Shown here: positions 1 through 8,885 of the stretch, piece after piece
Layout of the letters: each line of letters opens with the position of its first letter
How positions within the stretch are numbered: the first letter of the stretch is position 1
Assembly (NCBI GenBank): GCA_038002745.1
Contig: JBBODD010000001.1
Location: 3,100,001 to 3,164,000, forward strand
Reading direction: 5' to 3'
DNA: 64,000 nt
DNA from: Bacillus sp. FSL H8-0547
GTDB lineage: Bacteria; Bacillota; Bacilli; Bacillales; Bacillaceae
Notes under the pieces: model-generated
Told to the model about the DNA's origin: nothing
The model's input: only the letters and a program-made list of their open reading frames with translations
The model's database searches: none
Position numbers and translations under genes: made by a program

Positions 1-1551
1 TGGACTGCCCGTATTCTTCTGCTGCTGCTTCCCGTATACAGCCTGCTTGCAGGCGGGGCTCCGTCTGTCCTGAGGGCTGCCGGCATGAGTATGATTTATC
101 TTGCGGTTAAACAGCTGAAAGTAAAGCTCACGGCTGCTGATGCGATTTCCATTGCATTTATCGTGATGCTTGCCGCAGATCCCTATTATTTATTTAACAT
201 CGGTTTTCAGCTGTCCTTTGCAGTCAGTCTGGCCCTTCTTTTATCCGTTAAAATTTTATCCTCATTTTCAAGCCGTCTGCAGCAGCTCACAGCTGTATCA
301 GTGATTGCACAGGCTTCCTCTCTCCCGATCATTCTGCACAGCTTCTATCAGATGTCAGCGGTAAGTGTACTGGTGAATTTGCTGTTTGTGCCATTTTATT
401 CAGCGGTCGTCCTTCCACTTTGTATTGGCTCTTTTCTCTTAAAAGCGGCTGTTCCTTCTGCAGGGGCAGTGCTGATTGGAGTGACAGATGCCGTCATTTC
501 CATCAGCAATGATGCGGTGCTGCTTGCAGGCAGCAAATATTCTTTTATGCTTTTATTCGGGAAGCCATCATGGCTGATGCTTTCCCTTTACACGATGTGC
601 TTTTGCTTTGCTGCTGCAGCATATGAACGGAATTTCCTTTTCAGCCGGCTGAAAGGGCCGGCAGCAGCCATTTTTCTGCTTCTCTTCCTTCAGCATCAAT
701 CTGCACACTTTCAGGCAGAAGGAGAGGTTGTCATTCTGGATGTCGGGCAGGGTGATTCCATATTCTTGTCTGCGCCTTATAATCAGGGAACATATCTGAT
801 TGATACCGGAGGCATCCTCTCGTTCAGCAGGGAAGCCTGGCAGGAAAAACGGTCATCCTACTCCATAGCCGAGGATACGCTGCTGCCATTTTTAAAATCT
901 AAAGGTAAGAACACGCTCGATAAGCTGATTTTGACTCATGGGGATGCGGACCATGCAGGGGAAGCACTGAAACTTTTAGATGAAGTGGAGGTAAGGGAAA
1001 TCGTCGTTCCAAAAGGATTTATCAGAGGGGATTTTGAAAAAGAAATTGTAGATGAGGCTTTGGCAAGAGGGATAAAAATAACCGCTCTTAAAAGCGGAGA
1101 TGTTATGGATGACAAATATTTCAAGTGGAAAGCATTATCACCTGCAGAGCTTACAGACAGTGAAAACGATGATTCACTTGTTTTGTACGCGGAAATAGGA
1201 GGTCTGAAGTGGATCTTTACCGGTGATCTTGAACATGAGGGGGAGAAGCGGATCCTTGAAGCCTACAGGGGATTACGGGCGGATGTTCTGAAAATTGGCC
1301 ATCATGGAAGCAAAGGTTCCACTTCTAATCCCTTTCTTCAGCAGCTGCAGCCCAAGATAGCCGTGATTTCGGCCGGAAGGAAAAACAGATACAATCATCC
1401 CCATCCGGAAGTGCTGAAACTCCTTGAGCAAAATGGGGCCAAAACATACCGGACGGACCGGGATGGGTCAATTGCTTATAAATTTAAGGGGGACAATGGA
1501 ACATTTTCTATCCACCCTCCATACGATAGCGTATCAGGAAAGGAAAAATGA
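1..1551 (+). CDS. comEC: ComEC, DNA-uptake channel protein, C-terminal part (5' end outside the window)
   Basis: The frame is open from base 1, so the gene is cut by the window edge and about 516 C-terminal residues are visible. The first half is a series of hydrophobic helices typical of the competence membrane channel that moves single-stranded transforming DNA across the cytoplasmic membrane. From about residue 240 there is a metallo-beta-lactamase-like domain: VILDVGQGDS, then THGDADHAG (near residues 311-319), then LKIGHHGSKGS and NHPHPEVL. This domain is proposed in the literature to act as a nuclease. ComEC normally ends the comE operon, whose earlier genes would lie upstream. The first ATG inside the window (85) is an internal Met, because upstream codons continue the family sequence. 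Confidence 0.93.
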   Translation, partial: WTARILLLLLPVYSLLAGGAPSVLRAAGMSMIYLAVKQLKVKLTAADAISIAFIVMLAADPYYLFNIGFQLSFAVSLALLLSVKILSSFSSRLQQLTAVSVIAQASSLPIILHSFYQMSAVSVLVNLLFVPFYSAVVLPLCIGSFLLKAAVPSAGAVLIGVTDAVISISNDAVLLAGSKYSFMLLFGKPSWLMLSLYTMCFCFAAAAYERNFLFSRLKGPAAAIFLLLFLQHQSAHFQAEGEVVILDVGQGDSIFLSAPYNQGTYLIDTGGILSFSREAWQEKRSSYSIAEDTLLPFLKSKGKNTLDKLILTHGDADHAGEALKLLDEVEVREIVVPKGFIRGDFEKEIVDEALARGIKITALKSGDVMDDKYFKWKALSPAELTDSENDDSLVLYAEIGGLKWIFTGDLEHEGEKRILEAYRGLRADVLKIGHHGSKGSTSNPFLQQLQPKIAVISAGRKNRYNHPHPEVLKLLEQNGAKTYRTDRDGSIAYKFKGDNGTFSIHPPYDSVSGKEK

Positions 1552-1575
1552 AAAAGAGACTGCCCGGCAGCCTCT
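1550..1575 (-). terminator. Terminator for yqzM, between convergent comEC and yqzM
   Basis: Read on the minus strand, an imperfect 10-bp inverted repeat (AGAGGCTGCC / GGGCAGTCTCT) is followed by TTTTTC. It starts directly after the comEC stop and may also serve comEC. Confidence 0.6.
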
Positions 1576-1587
1576 ATGTAAGGGTTG

Positions 1588-1722
1588 TCATGAACCGATT
1601 AACTTAATAACAGTTGCCATGATGAAGATCGTGGCGAAAAAACCGAATGATACAACAAATCCCACTCCAGAGTCTACAGCGTCGTTGCGTTTACTTTGAA
1701 CATTCTTTTCAAATTCATTCAC
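1588..1722 (-). CDS. yqzM: YqzM, 44-residue single-pass membrane protein
   Basis: This is a 44-codon frame on the minus strand starting at GTG (1722-1720), preceded by a strong AGGAGGGG. The product begins VNEFEKNVQSKRND and then has one hydrophobic segment (about residues 20-42) ending IKLIGS. Length, orientation and position between comEC and holA match the small protein YqzM of B. subtilis. No function is known to me. A possible SigA-like promoter lies about 55 bases upstream. The assignment rests on position and protein character. Confidence 0.8.
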   Translation of the reverse strand: MNEFEKNVQSKRNDAVDSGVGFVVSFGFFATIFIMATVIKLIGS

Positions 1723-1774
1723 AATTTACCCCTCCTATTATGCCTTATAGTATAAGTCAAATCCGCCAAAAAAT

Positions 1775-1803
1775 CTATCATTTTCCAATCGCCCATTTGT
1801 CAA
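1775..1803 (-). promoter_or_regulatory. Possible SigA promoter for yqzM
   Basis: On the minus strand TTGACA (1803-1798) is followed after 17 bases by TGATAG (1780-1775), a full -35 and a weak -10. Transcription would start about 45 bases before the yqzM GTG. Confidence 0.4.
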
Positions 1804-2016
1804 CACTTTACACCTATAGAAAGATGGGGACAAGAGGAGACTATAAGAAATCAGATCGATCGCCAGCCAGTATGTGGAACCCGGGTCATGTGCGGCGGCG
1901 TTTATATAAATCAGGGGACTTGTCATCAGGTTCCCTGTTCCATTTGGCTTTTCCTCTTGAAAAAATAGCAAAGGACCTATACGATGAGAGAAGCATGATG
2001 GAAACTGGGTGATTAC
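1804..2016. other. Intergenic region between divergent yqzM and holA
   Basis: No convincing gene is present. A plus-strand frame from 1647 to 2012 is open but has no ribosome binding site, no recognisable composition, and overlaps yqzM on the other strand. No clear holA promoter was found. Confidence 0.5.
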
Positions 2017-3045
2017 ATGGTAGTAAATGTCTGGAAAGACCTGAAAAATAAAAAGCTGAAGCCTGTATATCTGCTGCTGGGCAAGGAATCCTATCTTCTT
2101 CAGGAAACCCTTCAGCTGATCATAGATGCTGCACTGGAACCGTCCGAAATGGATTTTAATCTTGCGCAGTACGATTTGTCGGAAACGCTGCTTGAAGCTG
2201 CAATAGAAGATGCTGAAACGCTTCCCTTTCTCGGTGAGCGGAGAGTGGTTATTTTAAAAAACCCGGCGTTTTTAACAAGCGAGAAAAAGAAGGAAAAGCT
2301 TGAGCACCGCATTGAAAAACTTGAGGAGTACATAAACTCCCCAGCACCTTATACCATTCTTGTGATTGCAGCTCCGTATGAAAAGCTTGACGAACGGAAA
2401 AAAATCACAAAACTCCTGAAAAAAACAGCCGAAACGGTGGAAATGAACGGATTTTCAGAAGGTGAAACGAAAAAATGGATGAATGAACTGGCGGATACGC
2501 ATGGGATCACTCTTCAAAACGAGGCCCGGGACATGCTTTATATGCTGACTGCAGGAAATCTTATGGCCATTTCGCAGGAGCTTTCAAAATTGAGTACATA
2601 TACAGGTGAAGGCGGAACCATTACAGCGGACACGGTATCCTCTTTAGTGGCGAGAACACTTGAGCAGAATATTTTTGAACTAATTGAAAAAGTTGTCCGC
2701 AAAGACCGGGCGAAAGCGATGCAGATCTTTTATGACCTGCTGAAAGCAAACGAAGAACCGATTAAAATTCTGTCCCTTCTAATCAATCAGTTCAGGCTCC
2801 TGCTGCAGGCGAAAGAGCTTGCAGCACAAGGCTATGGACAGCAGCAGATAGCAGGGAACCTCAAAGTGCATCCTTTCAGAGTCAAGCTTGCTCTGGCGCA
2901 GGCACAGCTGTTTCAAAGCAACGAGCTTGCAGCCATCATGAATGAGCTGGCAGAAGCTGATTATGTCATGAAAACGGGAAAGATGGATAAGAAACTGACC
3001 ATTGAGTTATTCCTTCTGAAGCTTTTCAACAGTAAAAATGCATAA
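2017..3045 (+). CDS. holA: DNA polymerase III delta subunit
   Basis: A 342-residue protein of the HolA/YqeN family. The delta subunit is the clamp-loader wrench that opens the sliding beta clamp at the replication fork. The N-terminus (VYLLLGKESYLLQETLQLI) has the family pattern of a degenerate AAA+ fold lacking a working ATP site. The middle has TILVIAAPYEKLDERKK, and the C-terminus is helical (KTGKMDKKLTIELFLLKL), typical of the collar domain. Position between comEC/yqzM and rpsT is the standard Bacillus arrangement. The ATG at 2017 is chosen as the first one after a GGGTGA stretch. The frame closes with a stop immediately before a terminator shared with rpsT. Confidence 0.92.
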   Translation: MVVNVWKDLKNKKLKPVYLLLGKESYLLQETLQLIIDAALEPSEMDFNLAQYDLSETLLEAAIEDAETLPFLGERRVVILKNPAFLTSEKKKEKLEHRIEKLEEYINSPAPYTILVIAAPYEKLDERKKITKLLKKTAETVEMNGFSEGETKKWMNELADTHGITLQNEARDMLYMLTAGNLMAISQELSKLSTYTGEGGTITADTVSSLVARTLEQNIFELIEKVVRKDRAKAMQIFYDLLKANEEPIKILSLLINQFRLLLQAKELAAQGYGQQQIAGNLKVHPFRVKLALAQAQLFQSNELAAIMNELAEADYVMKTGKMDKKLTIELFLLKLFNSKNA

Positions 3046-3078
3046 AAAAAATCCTCTTCCCGTGAAGAGGATTTTTTA
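3045..3078. terminator. Bidirectional terminator between holA and rpsT
   Basis: Stem ATCCTCTTC / GAAGAGGAT with a short CCGT loop, flanked by a run of A on the left and T on the right, so it works for both convergent genes. Confidence 0.85.
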
Positions 3079-3080
3079 CA

Positions 3081-3347
3081 TTATGCTGAAAGACCGTTTA
3101 CAGATTTCGTTAAACGAGATTTGTAACGAGCAGCAGCGTTTTTGTGGATTAGTCCACTTTGAGCAGCTTTGTCAATTCTTTTAGCAGCTACAGATAGTGC
3201 AGCTTTAGCATTGTCAGCATCGTTGTTAACAATAAGAGCTTCTACTCTTTTGATAGCAGTACGCATTGCAGATTTGATTGTAGCGTTGTGTGCATTGCGC
3301 TCAGCGTTCGTTTTTGTGCGTTTGATCGCAGATTTGATGTTTGGCAT
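3081..3347 (-). CDS. rpsT: 30S ribosomal protein S20
   Basis: An 88-residue, very basic protein beginning [21 protein letters not shown], which is ribosomal protein S20; it binds 16S rRNA in the small subunit. The start is the ATG at 3347: it has AGGAGGTG eight bases upstream and gives the family's usual 88 residues. An in-frame ATG nine bases upstream overlaps the ribosome binding site and is rejected. A TATAAT lies on the minus strand at 3385-3380, but no good -35 is seen. It is monocistronic and convergent with holA, as in B. subtilis. Confidence 0.97.
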   Translation of the reverse strand: MPNIKSAIKRTKTNAERNAHNATIKSAMRTAIKRVEALIVNNDADNAKAALSVAAKRIDKAAQSGLIHKNAAARYKSRLTKSVNGLSA

Positions 3348-3551
3348 TCGTTTCACCTCCTAAAAAGCATTCGAGATCTATTATACTCGATATTTTCATC
3401 AACAATAAGAACAAGTGATATTTTATCAAACGGGAATATAGAATGCAATAAAATTGTAAAGGAAAATCTCGCAGCCGTTTTCCTCCTGGAATGAAACGTT
3501 CCAAAACCGGTAAAAATAAGGAATAAATCTATTTTGCCAGGAGGAAAACAC

Positions 3552-4670
3552 GTGAAAGAATCATTGGATTTAAGCAAGTACTCAGTCCGGACAGATTTAG
3601 CCATCGAAGCAAAGGGAATGGCCCAAGAATCAAGAACTCCTGAACAAAAGGAGAAATCTCCTGAAATAGAAGGTGTCATAGTTAAAGAGAGGGATGAGAA
3701 CGGGATTAAAATCACATCTCTCCAAATAACAGAACAGGGAGCAGAGCTGACCGGCAAAAAACCAGGCAATTATCTGACGCTTGAAGTTCAGGGAATTCGC
3801 CAGAAAGATACAGCTCTCCAGGATCAGGTTGTCGATGTCTTTGCAAAAGAGTTCAGCCAGTTTATGGAGGGCCTGAACATATCCAAAGACGCAAGCTGTC
3901 TTGTTGTCGGACTCGGAAACTGGAATGTGACGCCTGATTCCCTTGGACCGCAGGTGGTGGAAAATCTCCTGGTGACCCGTCATCTGTTTAAACTGCAGCC
4001 TGAAAATGTTCAGGAAGGGTTCAGGCCGGTCAGCGCCATATCCCCCGGAGTCATGGGGATTACAGGCATTGAAACGAGTGATATCATTACTGGCATCATC
4101 GAGAAAAGCAAGCCTGATTTTGTCATTGCCATCGATGCACTTGCTGCACGTTCCATTGAACGTGTGAACACGACGATTCAAATTTCAGATACAGGCATCC
4201 ATCCTGGTTCAGGTGTGGGCAACAAGCGGAAAGAACTCAGCATGGATACGCTTGGCATACCGGTTATAGCACTCGGAATTCCAACGGTTGTGGATGCCGT
4301 TTCGATTACAAGCGATACCATCGATTTTATTTTGAAGCATTTCGGCAGGGAGATAAGAGAAGGGGATAAACCTTCCAAAGCACTGACTCCCGCAGGAATG
4401 TCGTTTGGAAAAAAGAAAGTTCTTACAGATGAGGATATGCCGTCTGATGAACACAGACAACAATTTCTCGGTGTCATCGGCACGCTTGAAGATGAAGAAA
4501 AAAGAAGGCTGATCCATGAGGTTCTGTCGCCGCTTGGACATAACCTGATGGTAACACCAAAAGAAGTAGACACATTTATAGAAGATATGGCGACGGTTGT
4601 TGCCAATGGTCTGAACGAAGCGCTTCATCAGCAGGTTGACAGAGGAAATGCACGATCGTACACCCATTAA
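3552..4670 (+). CDS. gpr: GPR endopeptidase (germination protease), zymogen
   Basis: A 372-residue protease of family A25 that degrades small acid-soluble spore proteins (SASP) early in germination, freeing DNA and supplying amino acids. Conserved blocks include [45 protein letters not shown] and [12 protein letters not shown]. The N-terminal YSVRTDLA resembles the known zymogen self-cleavage region, where processing occurs before TD (inference: here after Arg13). Start choice: an in-frame TTG exists at 3534, but the GTG at 3552 sits at good distance from AGGAGG and gives a family-like length. It lies next to spoIIP, as in other Bacillus. A SigG promoter is expected, but I could not find a good match. 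Confidence 0.94.
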   Translation: MKESLDLSKYSVRTDLAIEAKGMAQESRTPEQKEKSPEIEGVIVKERDENGIKITSLQITEQGAELTGKKPGNYLTLEVQGIRQKDTALQDQVVDVFAKEFSQFMEGLNISKDASCLVVGLGNWNVTPDSLGPQVVENLLVTRHLFKLQPENVQEGFRPVSAISPGVMGITGIETSDIITGIIEKSKPDFVIAIDALAARSIERVNTTIQISDTGIHPGSGVGNKRKELSMDTLGIPVIALGIPTVVDAVSITSDTIDFILKHFGREIREGDKPSKALTPAGMSFGKKKVLTDEDMPSDEHRQQFLGVIGTLEDEEKRRLIHEVLSPLGHNLMVTPKEVDTFIEDMATVVANGLNEALHQQVDRGNARSYTH

Positions 4671-4738
4671 AAAGCAGTCTATTTTCTCCTTCTGCTGCAT
4701 ATAATTCAGCAGGCAGGCTTTAAGGAGGAAAAAGAAAG

Positions 4739-5938
4739 ATGAAGCACTTTCGTCAAACTCGCGGTATTGTTGTCACTTTAAACGGGACAAGCTTGAAAAA
4801 AGGATTCGTACTAGGCTTTACTTTGTTTATGCTCGTGTTTTTGCTCTCAGGCGCACTGACCTCGCTCAAGCCTGAATACAGGATTACCTCAAAATCAATT
4901 AACGAACTGACAAGCAATATTAACGGACAGGCATTCATTCACCTTCTTGGTTTTGAAAACCGTTATTTTATAAAGGATCTTCCTAAAGAAACGAAGCTTC
5001 CGAGCGTGTCCTCCTTGTTTTTTAAAGCAGCAACAAGCATCAATCCGGATGATCCCCGCAGTCTTCTAGGAAGAGAGCTGCCCGGTTTCACTCTTTTTGA
5101 CAGTGAAATTTTAGTAGCAGGCGAAGGAACCGACTATACGACCATGCCAATTGAATCTCCGCCTCCAACAGAAGTGCTGCTTGAAGAGAGGGAGGCTTCC
5201 ATAGCTGACTTGGAGGGAGCAGGCGACGAGCCTGACCAGGCGAAAACCCCTCCGGTCGAAACGACAGGTGACCGGAAAGTCGTCTATATTTATCACACTC
5301 ATACAACGGAATCCTATCTGCCCATGCTGAAAAATGTGAAGAACCCAAACAGCGCCTATCACTCAGAAGCTAATGTAACCCTTGTAGGCGACAGGCTTGG
5401 GAAAGCACTTCAAGACAAGGGAATTGGGACAAATGTTGATAAAACGAATTTTATGAAAAAGCTGAATGAAAAGGGATGGTCCTTCACCAAAGCATACTCA
5501 ATGTCAAGACCGACAGTCGAAACAGCAATGGCATCAAACAAAGAAATTGAGTATGTCATTGATATTCACCGGGATTCACAGCCTTACAATATTACAACTG
5601 CGACCATCGGCGGCAAAAAATATGCACGAGTAGCATTTATTATCGGAGGGAAAAACCCCTTTCATGATAAAAATGCACAGCTAGCATCAGAGCTTCATAA
5701 GTCGATCGAAAGCAAGTATCCGGGACTCAGCCGAGGTGTACTTGTGAAAAAATCTCAGGGGTCAAACAGCCTCTATAACCAGGATCTTTCGCAAAATGCC
5801 ATGCTCATCGAATTTGGCGGAATCGATAATAACCTTGAAGAACTGAACAGAACAGCGGATGCAGTGGCCGACATTTTTGCCGATTATTACTGGCAGGCTG
5901 AAAAAGTAAATGCAGCGCCTGCCGCTGAGAAAAAATAA
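4739..5938 (+). CDS. spoIIP: Stage II sporulation protein P, peptidoglycan amidase/endopeptidase
   Basis: A 399-residue protein with an N-terminal cytoplasmic stub, a membrane helix (about residues 22-42) and a long extracytoplasmic part. The C-terminal half carries the amidase domain: VYIYHTHTTESYLPM with metal-ligand-type His, YVIDIHRDSQPY, and MLIEFGGIDNNLEEL. SpoIIP works with SpoIID and SpoIIM to thin septal peptidoglycan and drive engulfment of the forespore. The linker (about 140-180) is low-complexity and acidic/proline-rich. The ribosome binding site is a strong TAAGGAGG before ATG 4739. Neighbours gpr and yqxA match B. subtilis. Confidence 0.95.
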   Translation: MKHFRQTRGIVVTLNGTSLKKGFVLGFTLFMLVFLLSGALTSLKPEYRITSKSINELTSNINGQAFIHLLGFENRYFIKDLPKETKLPSVSSLFFKAATSINPDDPRSLLGRELPGFTLFDSEILVAGEGTDYTTMPIESPPPTEVLLEEREASIADLEGAGDEPDQAKTPPVETTGDRKVVYIYHTHTTESYLPMLKNVKNPNSAYHSEANVTLVGDRLGKALQDKGIGTNVDKTNFMKKLNEKGWSFTKAYSMSRPTVETAMASNKEIEYVIDIHRDSQPYNITTATIGGKKYARVAFIIGGKNPFHDKNAQLASELHKSIESKYPGLSRGVLVKKSQGSNSLYNQDLSQNAMLIEFGGIDNNLEELNRTADAVADIFADYYWQAEKVNAAPAAEKK

Positions 5939-5962
5939 GCAAACAGATTAGAGGGACGTACG

Positions 5963-6304
5963 ATGATAAAATTCATGCTGAAGTGCTTTGTCTTATGCTC
6001 GATTCTTCTTTTTGGAGTCCTGTTCGGCATGCAGCAGGCAAACCACGGCCTCGTTAAAATGAAAGGCTATGAAGACCCGGATTTAAGCAGCGCTTTTGAG
6101 GTGAAAAATGATGCATCAGGCGAACTCGAAGCTTCTGTCCTCGGAAACACACACAACCTTGAAGAAAAGCAGCAAAAGCTCGAAGACATGGAAGCATTCA
6201 ACTTCTTTTCCCAGCTGGGAAAGACATTTGCCTCGTTTGCGAGTGCTGTCATTACGGGCCTGATCAGCTTTTTGGCAAGCCTGGTTGAAAGCCTGTTTCA
6301 ATAA
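5963..6304 (+). CDS. yqxA: YqxA family protein (DUF3679), membrane-anchored
   Basis: A 113-residue protein with an N-terminal hydrophobic segment (about 4-22), a central acidic and helical stretch (NLEEKQQKLEDMEAF) and a hydrophobic C-terminus (about 90-113). It begins 24 bases after spoIIP with an AGAGGGA site, so the two are probably co-transcribed. Position and length fit YqxA (P-like sporulation-locus protein of B. subtilis). Function is unknown to me; the link to sporulation is by operon context only. Confidence 0.75.
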   Translation: MIKFMLKCFVLCSILLFGVLFGMQQANHGLVKMKGYEDPDLSSAFEVKNDASGELEASVLGNTHNLEEKQQKLEDMEAFNFFSQLGKTFASFASAVITGLISFLASLVESLFQ

Positions 6305-6327
6305 GCGGGATACTGCATATGATGGAG

Positions 6328-6357
6328 GGAAGCGGGGATGCTGCTTTCCTTTTTTTG
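6328..6357 (+). terminator. Terminator after yqxA
   Basis: An imperfect hairpin (GGAAGC...GCTTTCC) is followed by TTTTTTTG, 24 bases after the yqxA stop. Confidence 0.6.
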
Positions 6358-6418
6358 TTTGGGGATTATGAAGGGCAGAAGTGAAAAGTGTATTGAGCCC
6401 TTGAGATGCTTGATGATT

Positions 6419-6457
6419 GCTGAAGGGCGAAAACCAAGTAAGAATGTGCCCTTCAGA
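6419..6457. repeat. Perfect 9-bp inverted repeat in non-coding DNA
   Basis: CTGAAGGGC (6420-6428) is repeated inverted as GCCCTTCAG (6448-6456) around a 19-base loop. There is no T run, so it is not an intrinsic terminator. Its role is unknown. Confidence 0.5.
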
Positions 6458-6501
6458 GAAGCGGAAGTAAGTTCTAGGGCATAATCCGGATATACATTGT
6501 G

Positions 6502-6888
6502 GCGATTCCGCTTTTCGGTGATGTCTAGCTCCATCGCCCAACTCCTCTGTCAGAACGGAACCGTCGGCAAAGGCAAAAAGCGCCTTTACCGCCGTTTCCT
6601 TATCTGACTCCCGGAGCTACCCGGGCGATTCCGCTTTTCGGTGATGTCTAGCTCCGGTGCCCAGACCTTCTGTCTGAACAAAATCCCCGAAAAAGGCAAT
6701 ACCGGCCTTTTCGGGTGAATTCTTATCTGTCTTTCGGAGCTAACCGGAAGGCTCCGCTTTTCTCATTGTCCAGCTCCATCGCCCAACTCCTCTGTCAGAA
6801 CGGAACCGTCGGCAAAGGCAAAAAGCGCCTTTACCGCCGTTTCCTTATCTGACTCCCGGAGCTGCCCGGGCGATTCCGCTTTTCGGTG
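6502..6888. repeat. Tandem array of a ~123-bp hairpin element (3 units plus terminal stub)
   Basis: The junction TCCGCTTTTC recurs with its CCG at 6508, 6631, 6754 and 6876, giving periods of 123, 123 and 122. Each unit runs from AGCTCC near its left to GGAGCT near its right, with a strong inner hairpin. Units 1 and 3 share an identical 92-bp core (6527-6618 and 6772-6863); unit 2 has a different inner stem (CCCCGAAAAAGGC / GCCTTTTCGGG). The array ends in a partial junction followed by eight C (6898-6905) inside the lepA promoter. A related array is at 62213-62476. I recall similar CCGCTTTTC/AGCTCC intergenic repeats in other Bacillus genomes, but could not check. Confidence 0.9.
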
Positions 6889-6917
6889 TTGAATGTTCCC
6901 CCCCCTATTGTTATAAT
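6889..6917 (+). promoter_or_regulatory. SigA promoter for lepA with a C8 tract in the spacer
   Basis: TTGAAT (6889-6894), a 17-base spacer and TATAAT (6912-6917). The spacer contains eight consecutive C (6898-6905). The -35 begins immediately after the end of the upstream repeat array. Confidence 0.7.
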
Positions 6918-6962
6918 CAAAGTTAGTGCATTGGCCAGTTTAGTAGGAGTGATAGAACGATT

Positions 6963-8789
6963 ATGATGAATAAAGACGATAAATTAAAGAGGCAGTCCAA
7001 GATCCGCAACTTCTCAATCATTGCTCATATTGACCACGGGAAGTCAACGCTAGCCGACCGGATTCTTGAGAAGACGTCTGCTTTGACTCAGAGAGAAATG
7101 AAAAATCAGCTTCTTGACTCAATGGACCTTGAGCGGGAACGCGGCATTACGATCAAATTGAATGCTGTTCAGCTGCGATATAAAGCAAAAGACGGGGAAG
7201 AGTACATCTTCCATTTAATCGATACCCCGGGACATGTTGACTTTACATACGAGGTATCCCGAAGCCTTGCTGCGTGCGAAGGTGCGGTTCTTGTTGTAGA
7301 TGCAGCCCAGGGTATTGAAGCTCAGACGCTTGCAAACGTTTATCTGGCGCTTGACAATGATCTTGAGATTTTGCCGATCATTAATAAGATCGATCTTCCG
7401 AGTGCGGACCCAGAGCGGGTGCGTCAGGAGATTGAAGATGTGATCGGGCTTGACGCCTCAGAGGCTGTTCTTGCTTCAGCTAAAGCTGGCATCGGTATTG
7501 AAGAAATTTTGGAGCAGGTTGTGGAGAAGGTTCCGGCTCCAAAAGGCGACCCTGAAGCTCCTCTTAAAGCGCTGATCTTTGATTCGCTTTATGATGCTTA
7601 CCGCGGAGTTGTAGCCTATATCCGTGTCGTTGAAGGAACGGTTAAAGTCGGTCAGAAAATTAAGATGATGGCGACCGGCAAAGAATTTGAAGTTACAGAG
7701 GTAGGCGTATTTACGCCAAAACCTGTCCTTATGGATGAGTTAAACGTTGGAGACGTAGGATTTTTAACAGCTGCGATCAAAAACGTGGGAGACACACGTG
7801 TCGGTGATACCATTACGGATGCAAAGAACAGTGCCACTGAGGCGCTTCCGGGCTACCGTAAGCTGAATCCGATGGTATACTGCGGACTTTACCCGATTGA
7901 TACAGCAAAATACAATGACCTTCGCGAAGCTCTTGAAAAGCTTGAGCTGAACGATTCTGCTCTGCAATTTGAGCCGGAAACGTCACAGGCGCTTGGTTTC
8001 GGCTTCCGCTGCGGATTCCTTGGCCTCCTTCATATGGAGATTATCCAGGAGCGGATTGAACGCGAATTTAAAATTGACCTGATCACAACTGCACCGAGTG
8101 TTATCTATAATGTTTTCCTGACAGACGGATCTGACGTCCGTGTTGACAATCCGTCAAACCTGCCTGATCCGCAGAAGATTGACCGGATTGAGGAACCGTA
8201 TGTAAAAGCAACCGTTATGGTGCCTAACGATTATGTTGGAGCGGTAATGGAGCTTTGCCAGATTAAGCGCGGCAATTTCATTGATATGCAGTATCTTGAT
8301 GAAAACCGTGTCAGCATTATTTATGAACTGCCGCTTTCAGAGATTGTCTATGACTTCTTTGACCAGCTCAAATCCAACACGAAAGGATATGCCTCTTTCG
8401 ATTACGAGCTGATTGGATACAAAGCATCCAAGCTTGTGAAAATGGATATTCTCTTAAATAACGAAAAAATTGATGCCCTGTCGTTCATTGTGCACAATGA
8501 TTCAGCCTATGACCGCGGGAAAATCATTGTTGAAAAACTGAAAGAACTGATCCCCCGCCAGCAGTTCGAAGTGCCGATTCAGGCGGCGATCGGACAGAAG
8601 GTTGTTGCGCGTTCGACGATTAAAGCGATGCGCAAAAACGTTCTTGCCAAGTGCTACGGAGGGGATATCTCACGTAAGCGTAAGCTTCTTGAGAAGCAAA
8701 AAGAAGGTAAAAAGCGGATGAAGACAGTCGGATCTGTTGAAGTTCCGCAGGAAGCCTTTATGGCAGTCCTCAAAATGGATGACAATTAA
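6963..8789 (+). CDS. lepA: Elongation factor 4 (LepA), ribosome-associated GTPase
   Basis: A 608-residue translational GTPase. G1 is AHIDHGKS (residues 21-28), followed by DTPGHVDF, then NKIDLP. Domains II, III and V follow, and the distinctive C-terminal domain ends [19 protein letters not shown]...[11 protein letters not shown]4 acts on the ribosome and has been described as back-translocating or as an initiation/assembly factor. The first of two adjacent ATG codons (6963) is chosen; the ATG at 6966 is nearly as likely, with AGGAGT at 6945-6950. In B. subtilis lepA is transcribed with hemW; here a hairpin lies between them. Confidence 0.96.
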   Translation: MMNKDDKLKRQSKIRNFSIIAHIDHGKSTLADRILEKTSALTQREMKNQLLDSMDLERERGITIKLNAVQLRYKAKDGEEYIFHLIDTPGHVDFTYEVSRSLAACEGAVLVVDAAQGIEAQTLANVYLALDNDLEILPIINKIDLPSADPERVRQEIEDVIGLDASEAVLASAKAGIGIEEILEQVVEKVPAPKGDPEAPLKALIFDSLYDAYRGVVAYIRVVEGTVKVGQKIKMMATGKEFEVTEVGVFTPKPVLMDELNVGDVGFLTAAIKNVGDTRVGDTITDAKNSATEALPGYRKLNPMVYCGLYPIDTAKYNDLREALEKLELNDSALQFEPETSQALGFGFRCGFLGLLHMEIIQERIEREFKIDLITTAPSVIYNVFLTDGSDVRVDNPSNLPDPQKIDRIEEPYVKATVMVPNDYVGAVMELCQIKRGNFIDMQYLDENRVSIIYELPLSEIVYDFFDQLKSNTKGYASFDYELIGYKASKLVKMDILLNNEKIDALSFIVHNDSAYDRGKIIVEKLKELIPRQQFEVPIQAAIGQKVVARSTIKAMRKNVLAKCYGGDISRKRKLLEKQKEGKKRMKTVGSVEVPQEAFMAVLKMDDN

Positions 8790-8841
8790 TCAAATGATTT
8801 TGAGTCACCGGAAAACTGTGATATTGTAAGAAAAAACTACT

Positions 8842-8869
8842 GCCGCAGTCGTGTACTGCGGCTTCTTTA
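8842..8869 (+). terminator. Hairpin between lepA and hemW
   Basis: Stem GCCGCAGT (8842-8849) / ACTGCGGC (8855-8862), then TTCTTTAT. It is a moderate terminator or attenuator, so read-through into hemW is possible. Confidence 0.65.
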
Positions 8870-8885
8870 TTAGAAGGTGAGAACT

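Noticed and set aside
1647-2012. 121-codon plus-strand open frame before holA
   Set aside because: It overlaps yqzM on the other strand, has no binding site, and its composition is unlike a protein; yqzM explains the region better.
3348-3551. SigG promoter for gpr
   Set aside because: A SigG promoter is expected from family knowledge, but I found no -35/-10 pair with correct spacing in the gap.
3534-3551. Upstream TTG start for gpr
   Set aside because: The AGGAGG lies inside that extension, so the GTG at 3552 is the correct start.
6116-6541. Minus-strand open frames over yqxA and the following gap
   Set aside because: Shadows of yqxA and of repeat DNA; no start signal.
6502-6888. Insertion sequence or transposon remnant with a transposase
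   Set aside because: No transposase fragment, terminal inverted repeats of IS type or target duplication is visible; units are short tandem hairpins.
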